32,091 bases of DNA, taken from Bacteroidales bacterium. GTDB lineage: Bacteria > Bacteroidota > Bacteroidia > Bacteroidales > Paludibacteraceae. Positions 10,601-17,601 of this stretch are shown here, in pieces. The stretch is from contig JAAYUQ010000106.1 in NCBI GenBank assembly GCA_012517575.1, forward strand, positions 1 to 32,091. The letters are read 5' to 3'. A program made the position numbers and the translations under genes. Position 1 is the stretch's first letter. Each line of letters opens with the position of its first letter. The notes under the pieces are model-generated. The model saw only the letters and a list, made by a program, of their open reading frames with translations. It did no database searches and had not been told where the DNA came from.

Positions 10601-11463
10601 TAAAACGCGAACAGTTTTTTGTGGAAAACGGCAAAGGAGAAACGGTAATGGAAAGCTTGATTCGGTACGGAAATAAGTATCAAGCGGACAAACTTATGAC
10701 GCAAAATACATTATTCGGCGACATGAATTCCATTGAAATCAACAAACCGGAAATTCCCTATGCTCCAGCATGGGCACCTTTAACCCGGCTCAACAGGGAA
10801 AAGGAATTGATTGGAATGTATCTTTCAGCTCATCCACTCGATCAGTTTGAATTTGAAATGAATTACATTTGCAATACTTCCACCTCTCAACTGAAAGACT
10901 TACCATCACTGAAAGGGAAACAGCTGAAAATCGGCGGACTCGTTACTAATATTCGCCATTCTGTGTCGAAAGCAGGAAAACCTTATGGCGTATTTACTAT
11001 CGAGGATTATGAGGGATCCTTTGAATTTTTGTTGTATGGAAACAATTATATAGAATTCCAGAAATATATGATAAAGGACATGTTTGTTTTTATTCAGGCC
11101 ATCGTTCAGGAAAAATATGCCGACAGCAAATTTCGTAAAACCTCAGAAATTAGCGGTGAACGGGAACTCGAACTTAAAATACAAAAAATTGACTTTTTCT
11201 CCGATATAAAAAACAAATTTGTCAACAACCTGAAAATCAATATCCCTTTGCAGCAACTTTCAGAAGATACTGTTGCAATGTTGAGTAAAATAATACTCGA
11301 AAATAAGGGAAATGTAAATGTTTATATTCAGGTGCATGACCAAAATTCCTTAAACAAAATAAATTTCTTTGCCCGGCAACATCGCGTCGATATCAATCCC
11401 AAAGTATATCGAACTTTGAAAGCAGCCAAAACTGAAGGAATACTCGATTTTGATGTAAATTGA
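7672..11463 (+). CDS. dnaE: DNA polymerase III subunit alpha
   Basis: 1263 residues; the replicative polymerase catalytic subunit. The N-terminal PHP domain has HLHVHSHYS (6-14) and LTDHGN (39-44) with its metal-type histidines kept. A charged, helix-prone insertion (about 63-96) interrupts this domain; I recall similar insertions in other Bacteroidota. The polymerase palm has VGPGRGSAAGSVVAYC, then MPDIDVDFDDDGR with catalytic Asp480 and Asp482, and the third aspartate, Asp648, in IKMDFLGLKTL. A helix-hairpin-helix segment (FGLGGIKGVGENA) and a C-terminal OB-fold (about 1090-1160) follow. It is DnaE, not PolC, since no exonuclease domain is inserted in PHP. trxA follows after 120 bases. Confidence 0.97.
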   Translation: MNTFVHLHVHSHYSILDGMSSIDQLVDKAMKTGMPAIALTDHGNMFGIKEFYNYVKKKNIPVQGNIALLQKQLKNDELSEIQKEEIQKNIETEQRKLFKPIIGCETYVAHRSRFSKENQEDRSGYHLILLAKNKTGYRNLCKLISLSWMEGMYYRPRIDHDILEKYSEGLIASSACLGGEIHKKIESGNLEEAEKAVLWYKKVFGDDFYLELQRHKTDKPGGDTSTYEKQTLQNVELIKLARKTNTKLIATNDVHFVEEEHAEGHERLICLSTGKDIDDPTRMRYTKQEWLKTPDQMKEIFSDIPEAIENTLEIAQKVEFYNIDSAPMMPTFKIPENFADENQYRSLYTEEMLREEFGKGFDRLGGTDKVIRIKLEADYLRKLTYEGAKERYGENLNPELEERINFELNVIKTMGFPGYFLIVQDFIAAARNMGVAVGPGRGSAAGSVVAYCLKITDIDPLKYDLLFERFLNPDRISMPDIDVDFDDDGRNEVLRWVTEKYGKDRVAHIITFGTMAAKSAIKDVARVQKLPLSEAERLTKLIPDKLPDTPDGKKMKVNLSNCFKFVPELEIARNSSDENLSSTLRYAEMLEGTVRQTGVHACGVIIGADDLTNFVPLSTAEDKETKEEILVTQYEGSVIEEVGLIKMDFLGLKTLSIIKDTLVNIKKAKNLDLDLDKIPLDDPETYQLFSKGQTVGTFQFESAGMQKHLQALQPTQIEDLIAMNALYRPGPMQYIPQYINRKHGLEKIEYPFPIMEKRLKETYGITIYQEQVMLLSVDLAGFTRAEADELRKAMGKKLTDKMVALKEKFIAGCQKNGYGPLEKLEQIWSDWVEFSKYAFNKSHATCYSYIAYRTAYLKAHYPSEFMAANLSRNKDDIDEVSKFMDECRSMGINVLGPDVNESDFTFSVNENNDIRFGLGGIKGVGENAVMAIVNERHANRKFKNIFDFVERVNLTACNKRAIESLAIAGAFDGLNDIKREQFFVENGKGETVMESLIRYGNKYQADKLMTQNTLFGDMNSIEINKPEIPYAPAWAPLTRLNREKELIGMYLSAHPLDQFEFEMNYICNTSTSQLKDLPSLKGKQLKIGGLVTNIRHSVSKAGKPYGVFTIEDYEGSFEFLLYGNNYIEFQKYMIKDMFVFIQAIVQEKYADSKFRKTSEISGERELELKIQKIDFFSDIKNKFVNNLKINIPLQQLSEDTVAMLSKIILENKGNVNVYIQVHDQNSLNKINFFARQHRVDINPKVYRTLKAAKTEGILDFDVN

Positions 11464-11583
11464 CAATCCAATGCGTTCTTAATTGCTTTTTTCTATTGCA
11501 AAATATGATTTTTTTATAAAACTTTTATTCCATGTATTTGTTTTTTGAGTAAAAATTATTTCAAACATCAAAACTTTAAAATT

Positions 11584-11898
11584 ATGGTCATTGAATTTAC
11601 AGACGAAAATCTTAACGAATTTATTGAAAGTGGAAAACCTGTATTGGTTGATTTCTGGGCAGAATGGTGTGGCCCCTGCAGAATGGTAGGCCCGATTGTA
11701 GAAGAACTGGCCGAAGAATACAACGGAAAGGTGCAAGTGGGAAAATTAAATGTAGATGAAAACGCCGAAGTTCCCTCAAAATTCGGGATTCGCAATATCC
11801 CTACCTTGCTGTTCTTTAAAGACGGACAACTCGTCGATAAACAAGTTGGAGCAACTTCGAAATCCGTTTTGACAGAAAAAATTAAATCTTTACTTTGA
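11584..11898 (+). CDS. trxA: Thioredoxin
   Basis: 104 residues, the standard length of thioredoxin 1. The active site is WCGPC with Cys29 and Cys32, preceded by VLVDFWAE. The cis-proline loop is RNIPTLLFFKDG. The reading frame is open further upstream to a TTG at 11545, but the ATG at 11584 gives the usual thioredoxin start (MVIEFTDENLNEF) and is preferred. It is a general cytoplasmic disulfide reductase and the electron donor for ribonucleotide reductase and other enzymes. It is convergent with the minus-strand trmN6, leaving 18 bases between the stops. Confidence 0.96.
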   Translation: MVIEFTDENLNEFIESGKPVLVDFWAEWCGPCRMVGPIVEELAEEYNGKVQVGKLNVDENAEVPSKFGIRNIPTLLFFKDGQLVDKQVGATSKSVLTEKIKSLL

Positions 11899-11916
11899 TT
11901 TTTTCTTTAATTTTCT

Positions 11917-12630
11917 TTACAGTTTCAGATAAAAATTTTTCACCAGACTTTTATATTCATCCGTATATTCGTGATGTTGCTCCGTTTCGATGGTAAGTCT
12001 CGAAATACGGGTGATTTTTTCTTTTTTTCCTAACTCAATCAGCAATCGCTTGGCTTTGCTTGACGGTGTGGGAAAAACGAAAACCAGCTGATGGCAAAAC
12101 CAATTGTGGTTTAAGGCATACGAAACTGTTTGCAGGCCTTCATCCACAGGTAATATAATGCACAATGTCCCATCCGGTTTCAATAAATTTGAAGTAAGGT
12201 CAACCAGCTCTACATGAGTAAGTGATTCGGCATGGCGAGCCGTATTTCTCTCATCTATCGGACTTTTTTTGGAACGTATGAAATAGGGAGGATTACAAAC
12301 CACAACATCATAAGTAGTTGAGCAAACTGAAACATATTCTTGTAGAGAAGTTTCAAACAATTGAATCCGATTTTTCCACCGGGAATTTTCTACGTTGATG
12401 CGGGCTTGTTCCATGGCATGGTTATCAATATCCAAAGCATCAATTTCGGCGTTACTTCGTTGAGCCAACATCAAGGCAATCAATCCGGTACCGGTTCCAA
12501 CATCAAGAATTTTCCCCGCATCATTTATCGGCGTCCATGCGCCAAGCGTTACGCCATCAATCCCCACTTTCATGGCACAACGATCGTGAAAAACAGTAAA
12601 TTGCTTAAACTGAAAATACGGATTGGACAT
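11917..12630 (-). CDS. trmN6: tRNA1(Val) adenine-37 N6-methyltransferase
   Basis: 237 residues. A Rossmann-fold, SAM-dependent methyltransferase of the YfiC/TrmN6 group. The N-terminal FKQFTVFHDRCAMKVGIDGVTLGAW is typical of this family. SAM motif I is ILDVGTGTGL (41-50), an acidic residue follows in DALDIDN, and the N6-adenine motif IV is NPPYF (113-117). The known enzyme of this family methylates A37 of one tRNA-Val. The gene begins six bases after the stop of the exported-protein gene upstream, so they are probably cotranscribed. Related RNA or protein N6-type methyltransferases share the NPPY motif, but the N-terminal signature favours TrmN6. Confidence 0.85.
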   Translation of the reverse strand: MSNPYFQFKQFTVFHDRCAMKVGIDGVTLGAWTPINDAGKILDVGTGTGLIALMLAQRSNAEIDALDIDNHAMEQARINVENSRWKNRIQLFETSLQEYVSVCSTTYDVVVCNPPYFIRSKKSPIDERNTARHAESLTHVELVDLTSNLLKPDGTLCIILPVDEGLQTVSYALNHNWFCHQLVFVFPTPSSKAKRLLIELGKKEKITRISRLTIETEQHHEYTDEYKSLVKNFYLKL

Positions 12631-12636
12631 GCTCTT

Positions 12637-13200
12637 TTACTTTCTTTGTTGTGGGGACACAGTTCTTCTCTGCGTGTCATCAGTCGAGCGCCTTGAATTG
12701 CTCGGAGTCAATCGTTTGGGTTGCACTGTTGAACCTTCTGATGTCTTATTGTTTCTTCGCAAATTTCTTTCGGGCGTACTCAAATTGGTATTTCCGGTTC
12801 TTTTGGTGGAACGGTAAGAAGGCGTAATATTTTGCATACCCGAAGTGGTTGGCACATCAATAGAAATTCGCTCGTTGCGTTTGTTTTGCAACTGCTGATA
12901 TTTCTCTTTTCCAAGTGCATTTTCTATTTCGCCATCTTTCTTTTTCAGCAACTCCATAGCTTCCGAACGCTTCGTAACCAACTGACGCTGTTTGGCATAC
13001 CGAAGATTAATTTCGTAAATTTTTTTTACCTGTTCTGCATTCAAATCCAACTCCTGCTGAAGTTTACTGGTTTGTTGTACCGCTTCCTGTTCGGGTGTCT
13101 TTTCAGGATAGTTTCCCAATTCCTGAGCATGTATTCCAACTGTTGTAAACAAACAAGAATAGAAAAAAATTTGTAAAATAAATTTGCTTCTCATACACAT
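12637..13200 (-). CDS. Exported Spy-like protein with basic tail
   Basis: 187 residues from the ATG at 13200. A second ATG two codons in (13194, MRSKFILQIFF) may be the true start. A signal peptide covers about residues 1-26 and likely ends at HAQ. Residues 30-110 are helical and charged, with LDLNAEQVKKIYEINLRYAKQ resembling the LTxxQ repeat of Spy/CpxP-type periplasmic proteins. The last 75 residues are low-complexity, very basic and rich in Arg, Ser, Thr and Asn, which suggests binding to a polyanion or an unfolded tail. There are no cysteines in the mature part. I do not recognise a named family with certainty. It is the first gene of a pair with trmN6. Confidence 0.75.
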   Translation of the reverse strand: MCMRSKFILQIFFYSCLFTTVGIHAQELGNYPEKTPEQEAVQQTSKLQQELDLNAEQVKKIYEINLRYAKQRQLVTKRSEAMELLKKKDGEIENALGKEKYQQLQNKRNERISIDVPTTSGMQNITPSYRSTKRTGNTNLSTPERNLRRNNKTSEGSTVQPKRLTPSNSRRSTDDTQRRTVSPQQRK

Positions 13201-13687
13201 ACTCCCAAAAAAACAGACTTAAAGCGTTGGATTAGAAATTTTTTAATTGATTTCTAAAAAAAAATATTTTTCGCTCAGAAGTAAATCTGCACTTTTAATA
13301 AATAACAACGAACGTGCCACGATTTTCAAAAACAGCAAAAATACAAAACTTTTTGATTAATTTTATTTCCTGAAAATGATACGATGGAAAAATTAGTCTT
13401 GTGAGAGAAGAAAATCTATTTCGAGTTACGGGTTTTGATGTGCCATAAGGAGATACAGGTTTTGAATTTTAAGTAGAGACGTAGGATGGCTACGTCTCTA
13501 CAATTTCAAGTTTGAAAAATTTTTACTGACTATTGCCCATTGTTTAAATTGAGGCTTTTCTAACAACGCATAAAACAAAAAAATTGAATAAAAACATATT
13601 AATTCGTTGGAAAATAATTACTTACAAATAAAATTTTTCCTATCATAAATTGTATCCTTTTCATAACGTTAAAAATATTCAACAAAA
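13201..13687. other. Intergenic region with a palindromic repeat
   Basis: A 487-base AT-rich gap between divergent genes. It contains the palindromic repeat at 13450-13520. A TATTTTTG box on the minus strand (13343-13336) could be a -7 element for the exported-protein gene, but it has no good -33 partner. Nothing else is recognisable. Confidence 0.6.
13450..13520. repeat. Interspersed palindromic repeat, copy 1
   Basis: A perfect 12-base stem GTAGAGACGTAG (13473-13484) faces CTACGTCTCTAC (13490-13501) across the loop GATGG. The preceding flank (13450-13474, with TTTGAATTTTAAGT) recurs at 23501-23525 before a decayed version of the same palindrome. No T tract follows, so it is unlikely to be a simple terminator. 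It looks like a REP- or MITE-type element. Confidence 0.65.
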
Positions 13688-14191
13688 ATGAAACGAATTG
13701 GAATTCTTTCGGATACCCACGGTTTTCTGGATCCGCGTATATATCAATATTTTTCCGAATGTGACGAAATCTGGCATGCCGGCGATTGGGGTTCGTTGGA
13801 AGTAGTGAATCAATTGATCAATTTCAAACCGGTACGTGGCGTTTGGGGAAATATTGATGATGTAAATATTCGTTCACTTTTCTCCGAACATCTTCATTTT
13901 CAGTGCGAAGAAGTTTCGGTTTGGCTGACACATATTGGCGGTTATCCCGGAAAATATGATATAAAAGTTCGTCCAACTATTTTTCAACAACCACCGGACT
14001 TGTTTGTATGCGGTCATTCACATATTTTAAAGGTTCAGTACGACAAAAAACTCAACTTGCTGCATATTAATCCCGGAGCTGCTGGAAAATATGGTTTTCA
14101 TACAGTTCAAACTATTGTACGACTCGAAATTGACGGGAAAAAAATTCAAAATCTTGAAGTAATCGAACTGAAAAAAAAAGAACTTGATTAA
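13688..14191 (+). CDS. YfcE/MJ0936-type metallophosphoesterase
   Basis: 167 residues, a compact calcineurin-like phosphoesterase. Metal-binding motifs are in order: SDTHG with Asp9 and His11, HAGDWGS with Asp33, GNID with Asn55, THIGG with His82, and CGHSHI with His110 and His112. The segment NPGAAG near the end is also typical of this family. Known members hydrolyse phosphodiesters in vitro, but the natural substrate is not settled. It is the first of a plus-strand run with the DUF3109 gene (63 bases downstream) and cinA. Confidence 0.88.
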   Translation: MKRIGILSDTHGFLDPRIYQYFSECDEIWHAGDWGSLEVVNQLINFKPVRGVWGNIDDVNIRSLFSEHLHFQCEEVSVWLTHIGGYPGKYDIKVRPTIFQQPPDLFVCGHSHILKVQYDKKLNLLHINPGAAGKYGFHTVQTIVRLEIDGKKIQNLEVIELKKKELD

Positions 14192-14254
14192 CTTTGCATT
14201 CTGTTTACGCCTGATTGATAATTTTGCAATTGAAACGAAAAAAAATAGAATACT

Positions 14255-14842
14255 ATGTTTCAAGTGAATGATACGCTTATCAGTGAAGATTTATTGGAAG
14301 AATTTTTTGTTTGCGATTTGGTTTCCTGTAAAGGTATTTGTTGCGTGGAAGGAGATGCGGGCGCTCCTTTGGAAAAAGAAGAATTGAAAACAATAAAAAA
14401 TATTCTTCCTGAAATTCAGGAATTTTTACCGGAAAATTCAAAAAAAATAATTCGAGAAAAAGGTTTTTATTATATCGATGAGGATGGCGATTGCGTAACC
14501 TCACTGGTGAATGAAAGAGAGTGTGTTTTTGCCTACTTTGAAGAGGATGGAACCTGTAAATGTAGTTTGGAAAAGGCGTATTATCAAGGGAAAACACACT
14601 TTTGCAAGCCAATTTCCTGTCATCTTTATCCCGTAAGACTGCAAAAAATAGACGATTATACAGCAGTCAACCTGCATCACTGGAAAGTTTGCGATTGTGC
14701 TTTTGTATTTGGAAAAAAGCTGAAAATTCCAGCTTATCGCTTCTTAAAAGTCCCTTTGATACGGCGTTTTGGTGAAAAGTGGTATAAAGAAGTTGAAACG
14801 ATAGCTGAATTGTTAAAAGAAACAAAAGAGAGCAATGTTTGA
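14255..14842 (+). CDS. DUF3109 cysteine-rich protein
   Basis: 195 residues, about the normal length of DUF3109. The N-terminal signature FVCDLVSCKGICCVEGDAGAPL has Cys20, Cys25, Cys29 and Cys30. Further cysteines are in GDCVTS, ECVF, CKCS, HFCKPISCHLYP and KVCDCAF. The pattern resembles the CxxxxCxxxCC metal clusters of the YkgJ/DUF3109 families, and a zinc or iron-sulfur site is likely. The protein has no signal peptide or membrane segment. The function is unknown. The gene is common and conserved in Bacteroidota. Confidence 0.85.
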   Translation: MFQVNDTLISEDLLEEFFVCDLVSCKGICCVEGDAGAPLEKEELKTIKNILPEIQEFLPENSKKIIREKGFYYIDEDGDCVTSLVNERECVFAYFEEDGTCKCSLEKAYYQGKTHFCKPISCHLYPVRLQKIDDYTAVNLHHWKVCDCAFVFGKKLKIPAYRFLKVPLIRRFGEKWYKEVETIAELLKETKESNV

Positions 14843-14939
14843 TAAGTTTGGAGTTTGGAATCCAGATGAATTGATTGAAATAGATAGTTGGGTTTTTGTA
14901 AAGCCGTTGCATGCAACAGCTAAAGCACATGTTGGATAA
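14835..14939 (+). CDS. Possible 34-residue small ORF
   Basis: A short frame starts inside the last codons of the DUF3109 gene, with an 8-base overlap, and runs to TAA at 14937-14939. The peptide begins MFDKFGVWNPDELIEIDSWV. It contains the palindrome GTTGCATGCAAC (14906-14917). No family is recognised. It may be a real coupled small gene, a remnant, or chance. Confidence 0.2.
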   Translation: MFDKFGVWNPDELIEIDSWVFVKPLHATAKAHVG

Positions 14940-15032
14940 TGAAAAAACATCGAATATAACTGATTTATTTTCATTAAATTACTAAAAGCACTTTTGTATA
15001 AAAAAGTTTTGATATAAATTTTAAAAGAAATT

Positions 15033-16277
15033 ATGAACAGCAAAACAGTAGAAATCATTACCATAGGAGATGAAATTCTTATTGGTCAAATAGTGGATAC
15101 CAATTCGGCATGGATGGCTCAAGAACTAAATAAGGCAGGTTTTGAAGTGTTTCAAATTACTTCCGTTCACGACGAAGCTTCACATATCACCCACGCGCTC
15201 GATGAAGCTTTACGAAGAACGGATATAGTATTGATAACCGGTGGTATCGGACCTACCAATGATGACATTACAAAAAAAACATTGTGTCAATATTTTCATA
15301 CCAAGTTGGTATTCGATCCTTCAGTTTTAGAAAATATCAAACAGGTTTTTGCAAACCGACTCGATTTTGTTTTCAACGATCTGACTTATTCTCAAGCTAT
15401 GGTGCCGGAAAATTGCACCATCATACAGAATAGGGTCGGCACTGCTCCCATCACATGGTTTGAGCAAGAAGGAAAAGTTGTGGTTTCCATGCCTGGTGTA
15501 CCTTACGAAATGCAGGAAGCCATGCGGAATGAAATTATTCCGCGTCTGCAGACAAAATTCCAAACACAAAAAATTCTGCATAAAACAGTACAGGTCTTTG
15601 GATATTCCGAATCAGCTTTGGCTATAAAAATTGCAGATTGGGAAAAAGAATTACCCGATTTTATTCATTTGGCCTATCTGCCTAATTATGGAATTGTTAA
15701 ACTCAGACTAACAGGAACATCAGACAATTTGCTTTCGCTGGAATTCGCTATTAATCAGCAAATCGAATCTTTGAAACAGATTTTGGGAAAAGCTATCATA
15801 GCTTTTGAAGATTTACCTATGGAACAGATTGTCGGAAATTTGCTGGCTGCACAGGGAAAAACCATTGCTATCGCCGAAAGTTGCACAGGAGGCAACATAG
15901 CACACCGCTTTACGTCTCATGCCGGAAGTTCGGAATATTTCAAAGGCGGTGTAGTAGCGTATGCTAATGAAGTAAAAACAGATGTTTTACAAGTTACTCC
16001 TGAAGATTTGGAAAAATTTGGAGCGGTCAGTCAGCAAGTGGTTGAACAAATGGCAAAAGGAGCTTTGCAACTGCTGCGCACCGACACAGCCATAGCTACT
16101 TCGGGTATTGCCGGACCCTCCGGCGGAACACCCGATAAGCCCGTGGGAACAGTTTGGATTGCAGTCTGTATAAAAGAAAAAATGATAAGCCGACTTTTCC
16201 ATTTCGGCAATACACGCGAGCAAATTATTCAACGTACCACACAAGCAGCGCTTGTCATGCTTAAAGAAATTTTGTAA
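15033..16277 (+). CDS. cinA: CinA family: nicotinamide mononucleotide deamidase
   Basis: 414 residues, full length. The N-terminal domain (about 1-170) is the MoCF/COG1058 type with ITIGDEILIGQIVDTNSAW and LITGGIGPTNDDITKK. In studied CinA proteins this part is an ADP-ribose pyrophosphatase. The C-terminal domain (about 258-414) is the PncC type with AESCTGGNIAH around Ser283-Cys284 and ATSGIAGPSGGTPDKPVGTVW, which deamidates NMN in pyridine nucleotide recycling. The family was first named for competence and damage induction in other bacteria. The gene starts 190 bases after the DUF3109 stop. Confidence 0.93.
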   Translation: MNSKTVEIITIGDEILIGQIVDTNSAWMAQELNKAGFEVFQITSVHDEASHITHALDEALRRTDIVLITGGIGPTNDDITKKTLCQYFHTKLVFDPSVLENIKQVFANRLDFVFNDLTYSQAMVPENCTIIQNRVGTAPITWFEQEGKVVVSMPGVPYEMQEAMRNEIIPRLQTKFQTQKILHKTVQVFGYSESALAIKIADWEKELPDFIHLAYLPNYGIVKLRLTGTSDNLLSLEFAINQQIESLKQILGKAIIAFEDLPMEQIVGNLLAAQGKTIAIAESCTGGNIAHRFTSHAGSSEYFKGGVVAYANEVKTDVLQVTPEDLEKFGAVSQQVVEQMAKGALQLLRTDTAIATSGIAGPSGGTPDKPVGTVWIAVCIKEKMISRLFHFGNTREQIIQRTTQAALVMLKEIL

Positions 16278-16285
16278 TTTCTTTC

Positions 16286-16321
16286 AATAAAAAACCTCTG
16301 CCGAAATTTATCCGACAAAGG
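16286..16321 (-). terminator. Terminator element, copy 1 (minus strand)
   Basis: Read on the minus strand, the arms CCTTTGTCG (16321-16313) and CGGCAGAGG (16303-16295) pair over nine bases with two G-T pairs and are followed by TTTTTT. It lies 130 bases past the stop of the hydrolase gene. Its sequence and right flank (to about 16340) match the argG terminator at 17531-17585. Confidence 0.65.
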
Positions 16322-16340
16322 CTAAGAAAGTTTGATTTCT
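16286..16340. repeat. Direct repeat left of the hydrolase gene
   Basis: The stretch from AATAAAAAA through the hairpin to TTTGATTTCT (16331-16340) is nearly the same as 17531-17585, in the same orientation. Fainter likeness goes on for about 30 more bases, up to what in the second copy is the argG 3' end. It looks like a duplicated argG terminator region. Confidence 0.6.
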
Positions 16341-16456
16341 ATACGAAAATTTTTGGCTGATTTTTAAATGATTCACTTGGCAGACTTTGACGATTTATCT
16401 GCTTTTTTCTTTCCTCACGAAACACCTGTGTAGACGGAAAACCAAATAAGAAACAT

Positions 16457-17386
16457 TTACCGATTGCTAATGGACAACTGATTCACATTGCTTTCGACAA
16501 AGACGAGTTCGGCTTCCATTGCGTAATGATCGGAAAGGTGCCCTATGTAGCGACTACTTTCTTCATAAAATGTATTGACGCAACGTTTAATTTCTTTTAT
16601 CCATTGCTCATTGCGAATCAGTACGTAGTCAATCGTTTTTCTTTTACCTTCACTTTTCCGACCCAATGTATTGAAAACTTCGTCATAAGTAGTCCTGTCT
16701 CCCGTTATCTCACCGTTCGTTGCATCAAGAGTTTGCAACATTACAGGATAATCTTTTTTGTTGTCCATCTCTATATTGAAATCACCACAGATAATTTGAG
16801 GAATATTGGGTTGGTAATACTTATTCAATAGTTTGTCCATAATTTCGTTACATTGTCGTTCGCGAATTTCCGAAGTAGCATCAGCTTGCAAGTGCGTAGT
16901 TATCAATTGAAATTCTGTACCATTAAATTGTCCTTGAAAAATGGCTGCCCCTTTCCTTGCAATTTTATCGTAACCCTTGCTAACATTATATCTTATTTCA
17001 TCAAGTTCTTCCAACGGAAATTTACTTACAACCCAAAGACCGCTGTTTGTCTTAAAAGGAGGATGATTTTTATTTACAGGGCCGTATTGATAAGGATAAG
17101 TATCTTTTAATGCTTTGGAGAGAATGCCCCTACAAACACTACTGAATGCTTCTTGAAATACAATAATCTGATAATCGGTATTATGAAGCTTTTCGGCAAT
17201 TAGTTTCGCTCTCTTGGTATTGCCATTAAACAAACTTATGCCCGGAAGCATATAAATATTCCAACTCAATATCTTTAATTTTTCCGACTGGCTTGGGACA
17301 ATCTCACTTTCAATTGGTTTACTTTCAAGTGGTTCAGTAATTATCTGTAAAATCATTAAAACAATCAGGAATGTTTTATTAAACAT
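16457..17386 (-). CDS. Secreted sphingomyelinase-like phosphodiesterase (EEP fold)
   Basis: 309 residues. An N-terminal hydrophobic segment (2-18) is a probable signal peptide. The rest is an endonuclease/exonuclease/phosphatase domain. Catalytic motifs are in order: LSWNIYMLPG with Asn43, VFQEAF with Glu79, TTHLQAD with His165, CGDFNIE with Asp202 and Asn204, TIDYVLI with Asp253, and LSDHYAM with Asp286-His287. The WNIYMLPG and RAKLIAEKL pattern resembles bacterial neutral sphingomyelinases more than DNA-repair nucleases. It could cleave phosphodiesters in sphingolipids or other phospholipids outside the cytoplasm. A secreted nuclease is the main alternative. It is a lone gene lying between two direct copies of a terminator element. 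Confidence 0.72.
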   Translation of the reverse strand: MFNKTFLIVLMILQIITEPLESKPIESEIVPSQSEKLKILSWNIYMLPGISLFNGNTKRAKLIAEKLHNTDYQIIVFQEAFSSVCRGILSKALKDTYPYQYGPVNKNHPPFKTNSGLWVVSKFPLEELDEIRYNVSKGYDKIARKGAAIFQGQFNGTEFQLITTHLQADATSEIRERQCNEIMDKLLNKYYQPNIPQIICGDFNIEMDNKKDYPVMLQTLDATNGEITGDRTTYDEVFNTLGRKSEGKRKTIDYVLIRNEQWIKEIKRCVNTFYEESSRYIGHLSDHYAMEAELVFVESNVNQLSISNR

Positions 17387-17530
17387 AAATGTTGGTTTTT
17401 AATTTTTTATATTGCAAAAGAAATGTAATGCTGTTTCATAATTGTTAAATAACGATAACTTATTAATGAATACTAAACTAATGTTCCATGAAAAAAATTT
17501 ATAGATGAATAATGAAAACAAGATGAATGG

Positions 17531-17567
17531 AATAAAAAAACCCCTGCCGAAATTTGTCCGACAGAGG
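17531..17567 (-). terminator. Intrinsic terminator of the arg operon (copy 2)
   Basis: On the minus strand, CCTCTGTCG (17567-17559) pairs with CGGCAGGGG (17549-17541), followed by seven T residues. It begins 35 bases after the argG stop, in the right orientation. Confidence 0.8.
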
Positions 17568-17585
17568 TTGATGAATTTTGATTTC
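17531..17585. repeat. Direct repeat right of the hydrolase gene
   Basis: This is the second copy of the element at 16286-16340. It includes the hairpin and the following TTTGATTTCT. The copies are about 1.2 kb apart and bracket the hydrolase gene. Confidence 0.6.
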
Positions 17586-17601
17586 TGTGAAAAAAACCTT
17601 A

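Noticed and set aside
11545-11583. Longer thioredoxin from a TTG codon
   Set aside because: The ATG at 11584 gives the normal 104-residue protein; the extension is not family-like.
11899-11916. Terminator between trxA and trmN6
   Set aside because: Only loose A-T complementarity is present, not a stable hairpin.
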